Assembly: GCA_003242735.1 (NCBI GenBank)
Contig: QGVH01000007.1
Location: 62,001-126,000, forward strand
Source: a bacterium
GTDB taxonomy: Bacteria; Gemmatimonadota; Gemmatimonadetes; Longimicrobiales; RSA9
Length of the DNA: 64,000 nt
Direction of reading: 5' to 3'
The number at the start of each line of letters is the position of its first letter. The stretch's first letter is position 1. Of this stretch, positions 45,326-55,690 are shown one piece after another. The notes under the pieces are model-generated. The model was not told where the DNA came from, did no database searches, and saw only the letters and a list, made by a program, of their open reading frames with translations. The position numbers were made by a program, and so were the translations under genes.

Positions 45326-46273
45326 ATGATCCAGGAGGAAAGGCCGGGGTGGCTCCGCCACGCGCGCGAGCGCCTCGCCGCGCTACGGCCACACGATGCC
45401 CTGCACCGTCTCGCGGACACGGCGCACGGCCTGTTCAAACGCGGCCGTGCGGACGGAGCGCGGTCCACGCCGGAGACAGCGGCACCGCCCCATGAGGACG
45501 GGAGAGTCGCGGGAGGTGCGCAGCCGGACCGGAAGACGCTGGAGACGATCGAGCTGCGGGACGAGCTGCTCGCCGTCGTCTCCCACGACCTCCGCAATCC
45601 GCTGAGCACCATCTCGCTGTGCACGACGATCATCGCGGACATGCTGCCGCGGCCCGCCCGGACGCGCGAGGTCATGCGGCGGCTTGAGGTGATCCGCCGC
45701 TCCGTGGACCAGATGGAGCGGCTCATCCAGGACCTGCTCGACGCCGCACGGGCCGACGCTGGTCGGCTCACCCTGGAGCCACACGAGTTCCCGCTGGGTC
45801 CGCTCCTCGCGGAGGCGGTCCTCACCCTCCGTCCGCTCGCCGCGGAGAAGGCGCAACGGTTGGCGGTCGTGGTGGCCGACGGCGTGCCGCCCGTCCGGGC
45901 GGACCGCCAGCGCACGTTGCAGGTGGTTTCCAACCTCGTCGGCAACGCGATCAAGTTCACCCCGCCCGGCGGCAGGATCACGGTTCGCGCCCGGCGCGAG
46001 GGGCGGGAGGTGGTGGTGTGCGTCGAGGACAGCGGCGCCGGCATCGCGTCCGAGGACCTGCCCCACGTGTTCGAGCGCTTCTGGCAGGCGAAGAACGAGC
46101 GCCGCAGGGGCGCCGGCCTCGGTCTCGCCATCGCCCGGAGCATCGTGGAGGCGCAGGGTGGGCGGATCTGGGTGGAGAGCCGACCCGGCCACGGCTCCCG
46201 GTTCTCCTTCACCCTGCCCCTCGCGCGACCCAGGACCGGCATCGGCATTGACGCGCCGCGCGGCTCCGCTTAG
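45326..46273 (+). CDS. Soluble sensor histidine kinase
   Basis: A 315-residue kinase without membrane segments. The first about 70 residues are low in order. HisKA follows with H87 in VVSHDLRNPLSTIS, then HATPase with NLVGNAIKFTPPGG, VEDSGAGIASEDLPHVFERFWQ and GAGLGLAIARSIVEAQGGRIWVES, so it should be active. There is no response regulator beside it, making it an orphan kinase. It could serve the orphan receivers at 11.9 kb or 25.6 kb, but that is only a guess. The ribosome-binding site is AGAGGGA. Confidence 0.93.
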   Translation: MIQEERPGWLRHARERLAALRPHDALHRLADTAHGLFKRGRADGARSTPETAAPPHEDGRVAGGAQPDRKTLETIELRDELLAVVSHDLRNPLSTISLCTTIIADMLPRPARTREVMRRLEVIRRSVDQMERLIQDLLDAARADAGRLTLEPHEFPLGPLLAEAVLTLRPLAAEKAQRLAVVVADGVPPVRADRQRTLQVVSNLVGNAIKFTPPGGRITVRARREGREVVVCVEDSGAGIASEDLPHVFERFWQAKNERRRGAGLGLAIARSIVEAQGGRIWVESRPGHGSRFSFTLPLARPRTGIGIDAPRGSA

Positions 46274-46288
46274 GATTGCGATGTTCCA

Positions 46289-46426
46289 TTGACGGAGTAC
46301 CGGCGGACGGATTTGTTCGGCCGCTTGCCACCGCCGGGCGGTGCGCTCCCCCACCGGGGCGCCGGACCGCCGAACCAAAGGTCTAAAGTGCCGGGTAGCC
46401 AAACACTGTCGATCCGTTGACTGGCG
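46289..46426 (+). ncRNA. Candidate structured leader RNA of metH
   Basis: The 204-bp region before metH can fold into a three-way junction: P1 GTTCGGC/GCCGAAC (46315-46321 with 46369-46375), enclosing CACCGC-cgg-GCGGTG (46329-46343) and a second GC hairpin (CCCC/GGGG, 46348-46359). A single-stranded AAAGGTCTAAAGTGCCGGG stretch follows, then the terminator at 46427. A TTGACG at 46289 could be the -35 of its promoter. The arrangement of folded domain, terminator and start codon suits a riboswitch or attenuator. I could not match it to the SAM, SAH or cobalamin consensus. Confidence 0.45.
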
Positions 46427-46460
46427 GCCCCGCACGAGTACGCAGCGGGGCTTTTTCTTT
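46427..46460 (+). terminator. Rho-independent terminator or attenuator 18 nt before metH
   Basis: A 7-bp stem GCCCCGC/GCGGGGC with an 11-nt loop, then TTTTTCTTT. It lies 153 nt after the kinase stop and ends 17 nt before the metH ATG, leaving no room for a metH promoter downstream. metH transcripts must pass through it. Confidence 0.85.
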
Positions 46461-46477
46461 GTCGCGCTGAACGCCCG

Positions 46478-49400
46478 ATGCGCCACAGCCCCTACCTCGA
46501 GATCTTGAAGCAGCGCGTCCTCGTGTACGACGGCGCGATGGGCACGAACATCCAGGCGCTGGGCCTCTCCGCTGCAGACTTCGGAGGCCCGGGTCTCGAG
46601 GGCTGCAACGACCACCTCGTCTTCTCGCGGCCCGATGCGGTGGAACACATCCACGCCTCGTTCCTCGAGGTGGGGTGCGATGTCGTCGAGACGAACACGT
46701 TCCGCTCGAACCGCCTCACGCTCCGCGAGTACGGGCTCCAGGACCGCGTCGTCGAGCTGAACCGGGCCGCTGCCGCTCTCGCCCGCCGCGTCGCCGACCG
46801 GTTCTCGACGCCCGAGCGGCCGCGCTTCGTGGCCGGAAGCATCGGGCCCAGCGGCTTTCTCCCCAGCACGTCCGACCCCACGCTCGGCGACATCACGTAC
46901 GACGAGCTGGCGGACGTGTTCGCCGAGCAGGCGCGGGGGCTCGTCGAGGGCGGCGTGGACGTCCTGCTCATCGAGACGAGCCAGGACATCCTCGAGGTCA
47001 AGGCGCAGATCGCGGGCATCCGGCGCTACTTCCGCGAGGCGGGCGTGTGGCGGCCCGTGCAGGTCCAGGTCACGCTGGATGTCACCGGCCGCATGCTGCT
47101 CGGCACGGACATCGGCGCGGCCATGGTCACCATCGAGGCGCTCCGTGCCGACGTCATCGGGCTCAACTGTTCGACGGGCCCGGAGCACATGCGCCAGCCC
47201 GTGCGCTTCCTGTGCGAGAAGTCCCGGCTGCCCATCAGCGTGATCCCCAACGCGGGCATCCCGCACAACGAGGGAGGCAAGGCGGTCTACCCGCTCACGC
47301 CGGACGAGCTCGCCGCGGCGCACGAGGAGTTCGTCACGCGCCTCGGCGTGGCCATCGTCGGCGGCTGCTGCGGCACCACGCCCGAACACCTGCGCGCGGT
47401 CGTGGAGCGCGTGTGGGGCAGGCCGGTCCGGCCGCGCAGCGTCCCGCGGGTGCCGCGGGTCTCCAGCGCGATGAAGGCGACGTCGCTCGTGCAGGACCCG
47501 GCGCCGACCCTCGTCGGCGAACGCGTCAACGCCCAGGGCTCCCGCAAGGTCAAGCGGCTGTTGCTGGCGGAAGACTACGACGGCGTGCTCCAGGTCGCCC
47601 GCGAGCAGGTCGAGGGCAACGCGCACCTGCTCGACGTGTGCGTCGCGCTCACCGAGCGGCAGGACGAGGCCGAGCAGATGCGTCGGCTGGTCAAGCTGCT
47701 CGCTCAGGGCGTGGACGCGCCGCTGATGTTCGACACCACCGAGGTCGAGGTCGTGGCGGCCGCGCTCAAGCAGTACCCGGGCCGCGGCATCGTCAACTCG
47801 ATCAACCTCGAGAACGGGCGCGCGCGCATCGACGCGGTGCTGCCCCACGTGGTCGAGCACGGCGCCGCCGTCGTCGCGCTCACCATCGACGAGCAGGGGA
47901 TGGCCAAGACGGCGGAGCGCAAGCTCGAGGTCGCCCGCCGCATCTACGACATCGCCACGAAGGAGTACGGGCTCGAGCCCGACGCGCTGATCTTCGACGC
48001 GCTCACGTTCACGCTGGCGACGGGCGAGGCCGAGTACCGGCGGTCGGCGGTGGAGACGATCGAGGGGATCCGGCTCATCAAGCGGGAGCTGCCCGGCGTG
48101 CTCACCATCCTGGGCGTCTCCAACGTGTCGTTCGGGCTCGCGCCCCACGCGCGTGCGGTGCTCAACTCGGTGTTCCTGCACCGGTGCGTCGAGGCGGGAC
48201 TGGATCTCGCGATCGTGAACCCTGCGCACGTGATCCCATACGCCGAGATCGCGCCGGAGGAGCGCGAGCTCGCGGACGACCTGATCTTCGACCGCCGCGA
48301 GGACGCGCTGGCGCGCTTCATCGCGTACTACGAGACGCACCGGGCGCCTGAGGTCGAGGTCGCCGACCCGACGGCGGACATGACGCCCGAGGAGGCGATC
48401 CGCTGGAAGATCGTCCACCGCCAGAAGGACGGGATCGAGGAACTGGTGGATCGGGCGGTGGCGGCGCGTGCTCGACGCGCGCCGGGGGCCGCTTCGCGGT
48501 GCTCCGGCCCTTCGGGCCTGGGCTCCGATCCGTCGGCCCCGGGCCCCGCTCGGCTGGATGCTGGCGCGTGGCCTGGCGCGGCGGAGCCCGGCGGCGGAGC
48601 GGCGGAACCCCTCCGCGTCGCCTCCACGCACGACGCCGCCGTCTGGGTCCTGAACAACGTCCTGCTCCCGGCCATGAAGGAGGTCGGCGACAGGTTCGGC
48701 GCCGGCGAGCTGATCCTGCCGTTCGTGCTCCAGAGCGCGGAGGTCATGAAGCGCGCCGTCGCGCGGCTGGAGACGTACCTCGACAAGGTCGAGGGGCAGA
48801 GCAAGGGCCGGGTCGTGCTGGCCACCGTGTTCGGCGACGTGCACGACATCGGCAAGAACCTCGTGCACACCATCCTGGCCAACAACGGCTACACCGTCTA
48901 CGACCTGGGCAAGCAGGTCCCGATCAACGTCATCATCGAGAAGGCCCAGGAGGTGAACGCGGACGCCATTGGCCTCTCCGCGCTCCTCGTCTCGACGTCC
49001 AAGCAGATGCCGCTGTGCGTGCAGGAGTTACACGCGCGCGGCCTCCGGTTCCCCGTGCTGTGTGGCGGCGCGGCGATCAACCCGTCGTTCGTCCGGGCCG
49101 CCGCGTTCGTGGACGAGGCGAAGACCGAGCTGTACGCCCCCGGCGTCTTCTACTGCAAGGACGCGTTCGAGGGGCTCGCCGTGGTGGAGGCGCTCGTGGA
49201 CCCGGAACGGCGCGAGGCGTTCATTGCCCAGCGTCGCCAGGAGATCCTCGAGGGCGTGGCGCGCCGCGCCGAGCTGGTGGAGAAGGCGCGGGCGGCGCGC
49301 CCCGCGCGCACCGGGAGCGGGCCACGTCGCGACATCGAGATCCCCACGCCTGCGTTCTGGGGCACCAAGGTGCTCGAACGGCTCCCGCCCGCCGAGCTGT

Positions 49401-50098
49401 ACCGCTACATCGACCTCAACACGCTGTACCGGCTGCACTGGGGCGCGAAGAACGCGAAAGGCGAGCAGTGGGAGCGGCTCGTGCGCGAGGAGTTCGAGCC
49501 GCGGCTCGAGCGCTACCGCAAGGAGGTTCAGGCCAGCGGCCTGCTCCAGGTGCGGGCGGCGTACGGCTTCTTCCCGGCCGCGGCCGAGGGAGATGACCTG
49601 GTCGTCTTCGACCCCGAGGACCACACGACCGAGATCGCGCGCTTCCGGTTCCCGCGGCAGCGGGACCGCGACCGCCTCTGCCTCGCCGACTACTTCGCGC
49701 CGACGAACGGCACGCGGCCGGTGGACGTGGTCGGCTTCCAGGTCGTCACCGTGGGCGATCGGCTGCTCGAGCGCGCCAACGCGCTCATGAAGGGCGGCGA
49801 CTACAGCGAGGGTTACTACCTGCACGGCTTCGGCGTGCGCCTGGCCGAGGCGGCCGCGGAGTACGTGCACCGGCTGATGCGCCGCGAGCTCGGCATCCCG
49901 ATGAACCGCGGGCTGCGCTACTCGTGGGGCTACCCCGCATGCCCGGACCACCGCCAGCACGAGATCCTGTTCCGCCTGCTGCCCGCCCGTGAGCGGCTGG
50001 GAATGGACCTGACGGAGGCAGGGGCGCTGGTGCCCGAGCTGTCCACGGCGGCGATCGTGGTGCACCACCCGGAGGCGAAGTACTTCAGCGCGGCGTGA
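46478..50098 (+). CDS. metH: Cobalamin-dependent methionine synthase
   Basis: A 1206-residue full-length MetH, transferring the methyl group of 5-methyl-tetrahydrofolate to homocysteine. The homocysteine domain (about 1-310) has zinc ligands C231, C297 and C298 (GGCCGTTPEH). A pterin-binding domain (about 340-640) has LVGERVNAQGSRK. The cap and B12 domains (about 640-915) have the cobalt-ligand H789 in GDVHDIGKN, and the AdoMet reactivation domain (about 950-1206) has RYSWGYPACPDH. A Gly/Pro/Ala-rich insert (about 664-708) interrupts the cap domain. No clear Shine-Dalgarno precedes the ATG; the terminator-like hairpin does. Confidence 0.97.
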   Translation: MRHSPYLEILKQRVLVYDGAMGTNIQALGLSAADFGGPGLEGCNDHLVFSRPDAVEHIHASFLEVGCDVVETNTFRSNRLTLREYGLQDRVVELNRAAAALARRVADRFSTPERPRFVAGSIGPSGFLPSTSDPTLGDITYDELADVFAEQARGLVEGGVDVLLIETSQDILEVKAQIAGIRRYFREAGVWRPVQVQVTLDVTGRMLLGTDIGAAMVTIEALRADVIGLNCSTGPEHMRQPVRFLCEKSRLPISVIPNAGIPHNEGGKAVYPLTPDELAAAHEEFVTRLGVAIVGGCCGTTPEHLRAVVERVWGRPVRPRSVPRVPRVSSAMKATSLVQDPAPTLVGERVNAQGSRKVKRLLLAEDYDGVLQVAREQVEGNAHLLDVCVALTERQDEAEQMRRLVKLLAQGVDAPLMFDTTEVEVVAAALKQYPGRGIVNSINLENGRARIDAVLPHVVEHGAAVVALTIDEQGMAKTAERKLEVARRIYDIATKEYGLEPDALIFDALTFTLATGEAEYRRSAVETIEGIRLIKRELPGVLTILGVSNVSFGLAPHARAVLNSVFLHRCVEAGLDLAIVNPAHVIPYAEIAPEERELADDLIFDRREDALARFIAYYETHRAPEVEVADPTADMTPEEAIRWKIVHRQKDGIEELVDRAVAARARRAPGAASRCSGPSGLGSDPSAPGPARLDAGAWPGAAEPGGGAAEPLRVASTHDAAVWVLNNVLLPAMKEVGDRFGAGELILPFVLQSAEVMKRAVARLETYLDKVEGQSKGRVVLATVFGDVHDIGKNLVHTILANNGYTVYDLGKQVPINVIIEKAQEVNADAIGLSALLVSTSKQMPLCVQELHARGLRFPVLCGGAAINPSFVRAAAFVDEAKTELYAPGVFYCKDAFEGLAVVEALVDPERREAFIAQRRQEILEGVARRAELVEKARAARPARTGSGPRRDIEIPTPAFWGTKVLERLPPAELYRYIDLNTLYRLHWGAKNAKGEQWERLVREEFEPRLERYRKEVQASGLLQVRAAYGFFPAAAEGDDLVVFDPEDHTTEIARFRFPRQRDRDRLCLADYFAPTNGTRPVDVVGFQVVTVGDRLLERANALMKGGDYSEGYYLHGFGVRLAEAAAEYVHRLMRRELGIPMNRGLRYSWGYPACPDHRQHEILFRLLPARERLGMDLTEAGALVPELSTAAIVVHHPEAKYFSAA

Positions 50099-50134
50099 GT
50101 CGCTGCCACGCCCTGGGCCGAGCAGTGAACGCGA

Positions 50135-52090
<1,956 letters not shown>

Positions 52091-52347
52091 GGGCTCTTGC
52101 CGGATCGTCGGTATACAGACGAGGATTCGGCGGGCGGGGTGCGTGTCGTGAGGCCACGCAACCCGCTGGGCCTCGCGCCCCAGGCCCGGCGGCTGGCGGC
52201 GAGAGGAGAAAGAGGGGATCGACGCCGGAATCCTCCTCCGCCCAGTATTGCCAGACCGTGCGCTTTACGATCGCCTTCCGCAAGCGAAGCCAACATGGCG
52301 GGCGTGGCCGTTTCCGACCTCTACGGCTCGCCGTTGCCGGCCTATTG
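52091..52347. other. Non-coding or degenerate stretch before the gene graveyard
   Basis: There is no convincing gene between the MetF fusion and the first beta-propeller fragment. Open frames here are short and without recognisable content. It may contain the eroded 5' part of the beta-propeller gene. Confidence 0.4.
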
Positions 52348-52799
52348 GCTTGATCCGTCCTGCCGCGGTCTTGAGCCGCCAAGGGGAGGGAGCCTTCGTT
52401 CGGTGGACGCCCGACGGCGACTTCGTGGGCGAGGAACCTGTCCGCGGTCTGTTGTGGGGAGGGCGGTTTCGTCTGGCTGGCGGCGGAGCAGTGTACAAGG
52501 TGTACGAGAGAACGGTTGATGGAAGGCCGCATCTTCGCCTTCTCCAAGCGGTGGAGGGAAGGGCACCGCATCCGATGGGTTTCACGGGTGCTCCGTCGGT
52601 CCCCGGGAAGTGTCCAAGCTGTCCTCGGTTCGGTGCATCCGCGCAACCGCTGTTCGTCGAGGGATTCATTCGGGATGCGCAGGGCGATCGGGTCGTGACC
52701 GTGACGACCGCCAGCTACAGGCTCGACGTGATCGAGGATGGCAGGATCGCTCACAGCATACGGCGCGATATCCCGCCGACCCGCCTGACCGACCAGCTT
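52348..52799 (+). pseudogene. Beta-propeller protein, 5' fragment cut by an IS3 remnant
   Basis: The frame reads LSRQGEGAFVRWTPDGDFVGEEPVRGLLWGGRF, with later RLVEGFIRDAQGDRV-like segments, and ends in RLTDQL at the edge of the insertion sequence. The next codons come from the IS end. This pattern is that of secreted six-bladed beta-propeller proteins, but the N-terminal signal and first blades are missing and there is no proper start codon, so the gene was already truncated. The continuation is found after the IS from 53324, where the last 395 bp are repeated. Confidence 0.7.
52405..52799 (+). repeat. 395-bp direct repeat, copy 1
   Basis: Bases 52405-52799 are identical, as far as I can read base by base, to 53324-53718 (constant offset 919). 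The repeat is internal beta-propeller coding sequence. It abuts the left end of the IS3 remnant. It is far too long for an IS3 target duplication, which is 3-5 bp. Confidence 0.92.
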
Positions 52800-53323
52800 G
52801 AATCGCAGCGGGTTTATCGGAGGCCTGGTTACTTGAGTGGCGCGAGTAGTGGCTTGTCCGCGCTCTCGCGCCAGTATGCCTCCTCGTACTCGACCGGCGG
52901 AATATAGCCGATCGGCTCCAGGAGGCGGTGGTGATTGAACCACCAGCCCCAGCTCAGCGTTGCGAACTCCACGACCTCGCCTGGGCGAACAAGGCAGCAG
53001 CTTTCGGCAGGATCTCACGGGCTCGGCGGAGCTCCCGGCTCTGCCGCTCGAGCTCCTCGATCCGCTCTCGCTCTGCCGTCGTGGGACCCGGCCGCTCGCC
53101 CAGAGCCCGCTCCGCCTGCCGCACCCAGCTACGGGGCGTCTCGCCCGAGCAGCCGATCTTCTCAGCAATCGACTGGATGGCCGCCCACCGCGACGGGTAC
53201 TCACGCTCGTGCTCGAACACCAGCCGAACCGCCTGCTCCCGCACCTGCGGGGAGTACTTCTCTGCCTGTCTCATGCCCCAATCTCTCAAGAGTTGGATCC
53301 TCCGGCAAACCCGGGGCGGTTCG
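52800..53323 (-). mobile_element. IS3-family remnant, internally deleted (524 bp)
   Basis: Terminal inverted repeats are visible: GAATCGCAGCGGGTTTATCGG at 52800 and, on the other strand from 53323, GAACCGCCCCGGGTTTGCCGG. On the minus strand OrfA starts at 53274 (MRQAEKYSPQVREQAVRLVF, with the HTH and the ERERIEELERQSRELRR leucine-zipper region). After FAQA it runs straight into the last 48 residues of OrfB in another frame (VVEFATLSWGWWFNHHRLLEP through LLAPLK, stop at 52829). The catalytic DDE core of OrfB is deleted, so the element is inactive unless supplied in trans, like a MITE. It lies inside a beta-propeller gene. Confidence 0.9.
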
Positions 53324-53718
53324 GGACGCCCGACGGCGACTTCGTGGGCGAGGAACCTGTCCGCGGTCTGTTGTGGGGAGGGCGGTTTCGTCTGGCTGGC
53401 GGCGGAGCAGTGTACAAGGTGTACGAGAGAACGGTTGATGGAAGGCCGCATCTTCGCCTTCTCCAAGCGGTGGAGGGAAGGGCACCGCATCCGATGGGTT
53501 TCACGGGTGCTCCGTCGGTCCCCGGGAAGTGTCCAAGCTGTCCTCGGTTCGGTGCATCCGCGCAACCGCTGTTCGTCGAGGGATTCATTCGGGATGCGCA
53601 GGGCGATCGGGTCGTGACCGTGACGACCGCCAGCTACAGGCTCGACGTGATCGAGGATGGCAGGATCGCTCACAGCATACGGCGCGATATCCCGCCGACC
53701 CGCCTGACCGACCAGCTT
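53324..53718 (+). repeat. 395-bp direct repeat, copy 2
   Basis: Identical to 52405-52799. It abuts the right end of the IS3 remnant, so the order is unique-left, repeat, IS, repeat, unique-right. Sequence identity shows that the event is recent, or that the assembly duplicated it. Confidence 0.92.
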
Positions 53719-54024
53719 CGGGGAGACGATCGAGCTGCGGTCCAACGGATGCCGCTGCCCGACAGTACTCCGGCGATCGCAGAGGTGATCGCGGATGCGA
53801 GCAACCGCGTCTGGGCCAGGCACTGGCGCGGCTACTGGAAAGAGCATGAGGTCGATGTCTACGATGTGGTCGATGTGGACGGTCGCTGGCTCGGTTGGGT
53901 CGAGGTGCCGACGAATCTCGGACAGCTCCGCTCCATCGGTCAGGACCACATGCTGTTCGCCTGGATGGTGCCGGTCGACGTGCCACGAGTACGGAGGCAT
54001 CGCGTGGTGCACCTGCTCGAGTAG
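53324..54024 (+). pseudogene. Beta-propeller protein, 3' fragment
   Basis: It continues the reading frame of copy 1. After RLTDQL it goes on with RGDDRAAVQRMPLPDSTPAIAEVIADASNRVWARHWRGYW, then VYDVVDVDGRWLGWVEVPTNLGQLRSIG, ending in RRHRVVHLLE and a stop at 54024. The PLPDSTPAIAEV and VDGRWLG segments are typical last-blade motifs of secreted six-bladed beta-propellers. Without a start and signal of its own it is probably not expressed as a secreted protein. Confidence 0.75.
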
Positions 54025-54052
54025 CCGAAGCAGCCGTAGGAGGGGGTCGAGA

Positions 54053-55287
54053 ATGACACTGACGACCGCGGTAGTCGTGCAGCGCGGCTGCAGCTCCCCG
54101 GTCATACCGCGGCGCTGGCGGCGTTTCGGCGCGCCGTTGATTCTCGCCTTCCCGGTCGCGTGTGGAGCCGGTGACCGGCGGAGCTCGTCCGTCATCGTTC
54201 GCGATAGTGCCGGGATGCGCATCGTCGAGTCCACGGCGCCCGCCTGGACGGCGGGATCGCGCTGGCGCTTGTCCGGGACGCCGATCGTTCGGATCGGAGC
54301 CGCCGAGGACGACGAGGCCCACATGCTGTTCCAGCCTTCCGACGGGGTCCGGCTCCCGGACGGGCGCATCGCCGTTTCGGATGCCGGCGCGCACGAGATC
54401 CGTTTCTACTCCGACGGTGGCCTCCACATCCGTACGGTCGGCAGGGAGGAGATGGGCCCGGCGAGTTTCGATCCCCGCACGACCTGACGCCGCAGCCCGG
54501 CGACTCGCTTCTCGTGATCGACATCGACCGTGCGACGGCTCTCGATCCCGCCGGGTCGTTCGTCCGGATTCTCCCATACCGTCCCCCGAGCCCGGTCGCT
54601 CGACTCGGCGACGGCAGGTTCCTCGAGACGGGCTTCGCCGCCGGGACGAATCCATTCGAGCTAGGGCAGAGCCGGCCGAAGATGGCGTTGATCCACATCG
54701 GGCCGGCCGACGCCGCCCGGATACCATCGCGGTCCTTCCCGGAAACGAGGTCTGTCGCCGGGACGTTTCGCAGGGCATCGTCACGTGTGACGCGCCCTTC
54801 GGCTTGAAGCGGCTTCATGCGGCGGGTCGGCGCGAGATCTACACGGGTGACGGATCCGCCTGGGAGGTATCGGTCCTCGACGGCACGGGCCGACTCGTGC
54901 GCGTGATTCGCCGCGCCGACGTCGACCGCCACCTCTCGGCCGCTGACATCGAGCGGTTCGAGGCAGCGCTGCCGGCGAACGCGCGGACCGACGCCCAGCG
55001 GACGTGGCTCCGTTCGGTCTTCGCGGACTGGACCCACCCGGAGCGCCCCCGCGTACGACAGGATCCTGTGTGACACGGAGGGAGCGCTCTGGGTGCGCAA
55101 CTACGCGGTCGCGCCGGGGGCCTTTGCAACGTGATCCGTCGTCGACGGCGCGGGCCGCTGGCTCGGCGACGTCGGGATGCCGGCTTCGCTGCACGTGACG
55201 CACATCGACCGGGCGCACGTCGTCGGCATCTCGAGCGGGGAGCTCGACGTCCAGTTCGTGGAAGTTTATGGCCTGGCGAGGTCGTAG
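54053..55287 (+). pseudogene. Six-bladed beta-propeller lipoprotein with three frameshifts and a stop
   Basis: The ATG at 54053 follows AGGAGGGGG and starts a lipoprotein signal (lipobox PVAC), then RIGAAEDDEAHMLFQPSDGVRLPDGR. Frame changes occur near 54458 (to PGEFRSPHDLTPQPGDSLLVID), near 54710 (to PDTIAVLPGNEVCRRDVSQ) and near 55050 (to AYDRILCDTEGALWVRNY). A TGA at 55132 stands where this family has tryptophan, before SVVDGAGRWLGDVGMP. The frame ends at 55287. All parts of one gene of about 410 codons are present in order, so the decay is recent, or the sequence has indel errors. It is a paralogue of the broken gene before it. Confidence 0.82.
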
Positions 55288-55411
55288 GCCCCCGGCGAGC
55301 TCCCGCGTCGCGAGTCGCTCCGGCGCGTTCTTCGAATCCACGTCACCCCCTGGCATCCCCGTTGCATCCCTCCTCTTCGGGCGATCGACACCGAAGCGGG
55401 AGGGGCGAGGG

Positions 55412-55690
55412 ATGCCGACGCGGTATGAGTTCGGGTTCGGCTACGGCGAGATCTACCGGCGCCGGATGCGGCGCGGGGACGAGATGTGGCGGCAGCGCCA
55501 GCGTTGGGAGCGCGAGCTGCCGCCGGAGGAACGTCGCCCCTACGAGTCCGACTACTTCGGCCTGCGTGGCTCGGGCTCGCGGGGCGGCCGCGAGGTGGAG
55601 TCCCGCGCCCGTTCGCGCTCCGGATCGCGATCGCGCCCGTCCCGGGGAAGCGCACGCCGTTCCTCCGGGTCCCGGCGCCGCGGGCGCTGA
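55412..55690 (+). CDS. Hypothetical basic Arg/Ser-rich small protein
   Basis: A 92-residue protein, starting MPTRYEFGFGYGEIYRRRMRRGDEMW after a fair GGGAGGGGCGAGGG site. The first 50 residues look helical and ordered. The last 40 are an Arg/Ser/Gly tail likely to be disordered and nucleic-acid-binding. No family recognised. Confidence 0.55.
   Translation: MPTRYEFGFGYGEIYRRRMRRGDEMWRQRQRWERELPPEERRPYESDYFGLRGSGSRGGREVESRARSRSGSRSRPSRGSARRSSGSRRRGR

Noticed and set aside
46289-46460. Known SAM, SAH or cobalamin riboswitch before metH
   Set aside because: No B12 box, SAM-I core or SAH core could be recognised, so only a generic structured leader with a terminator is claimed.
45383-48868. A 1161-codon open frame antisense to the kinase and metH
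   Set aside because: It is a shadow of metH codon structure, with no domain, start signal or composition of a real protein.
52405-53718. The 395-bp direct repeats as long terminal repeats of a transposon
   Set aside because: The repeats are beta-propeller coding sequence continuous with unique DNA outside, and the IS has its own terminal inverted repeats inside them.
55132-55134. TGA as a tryptophan codon, seen here and near 32138
   Set aside because: Both cases are in genes with frameshifts, and most intact genes in the window stop at TGA. Decay or error is simpler than recoding.
55330-55345. A tRNA T-loop-like string (TTCTTCGAATCC)
   Set aside because: No acceptor or anticodon stem can be built around it, and no other tRNA-like fold was found in the window.
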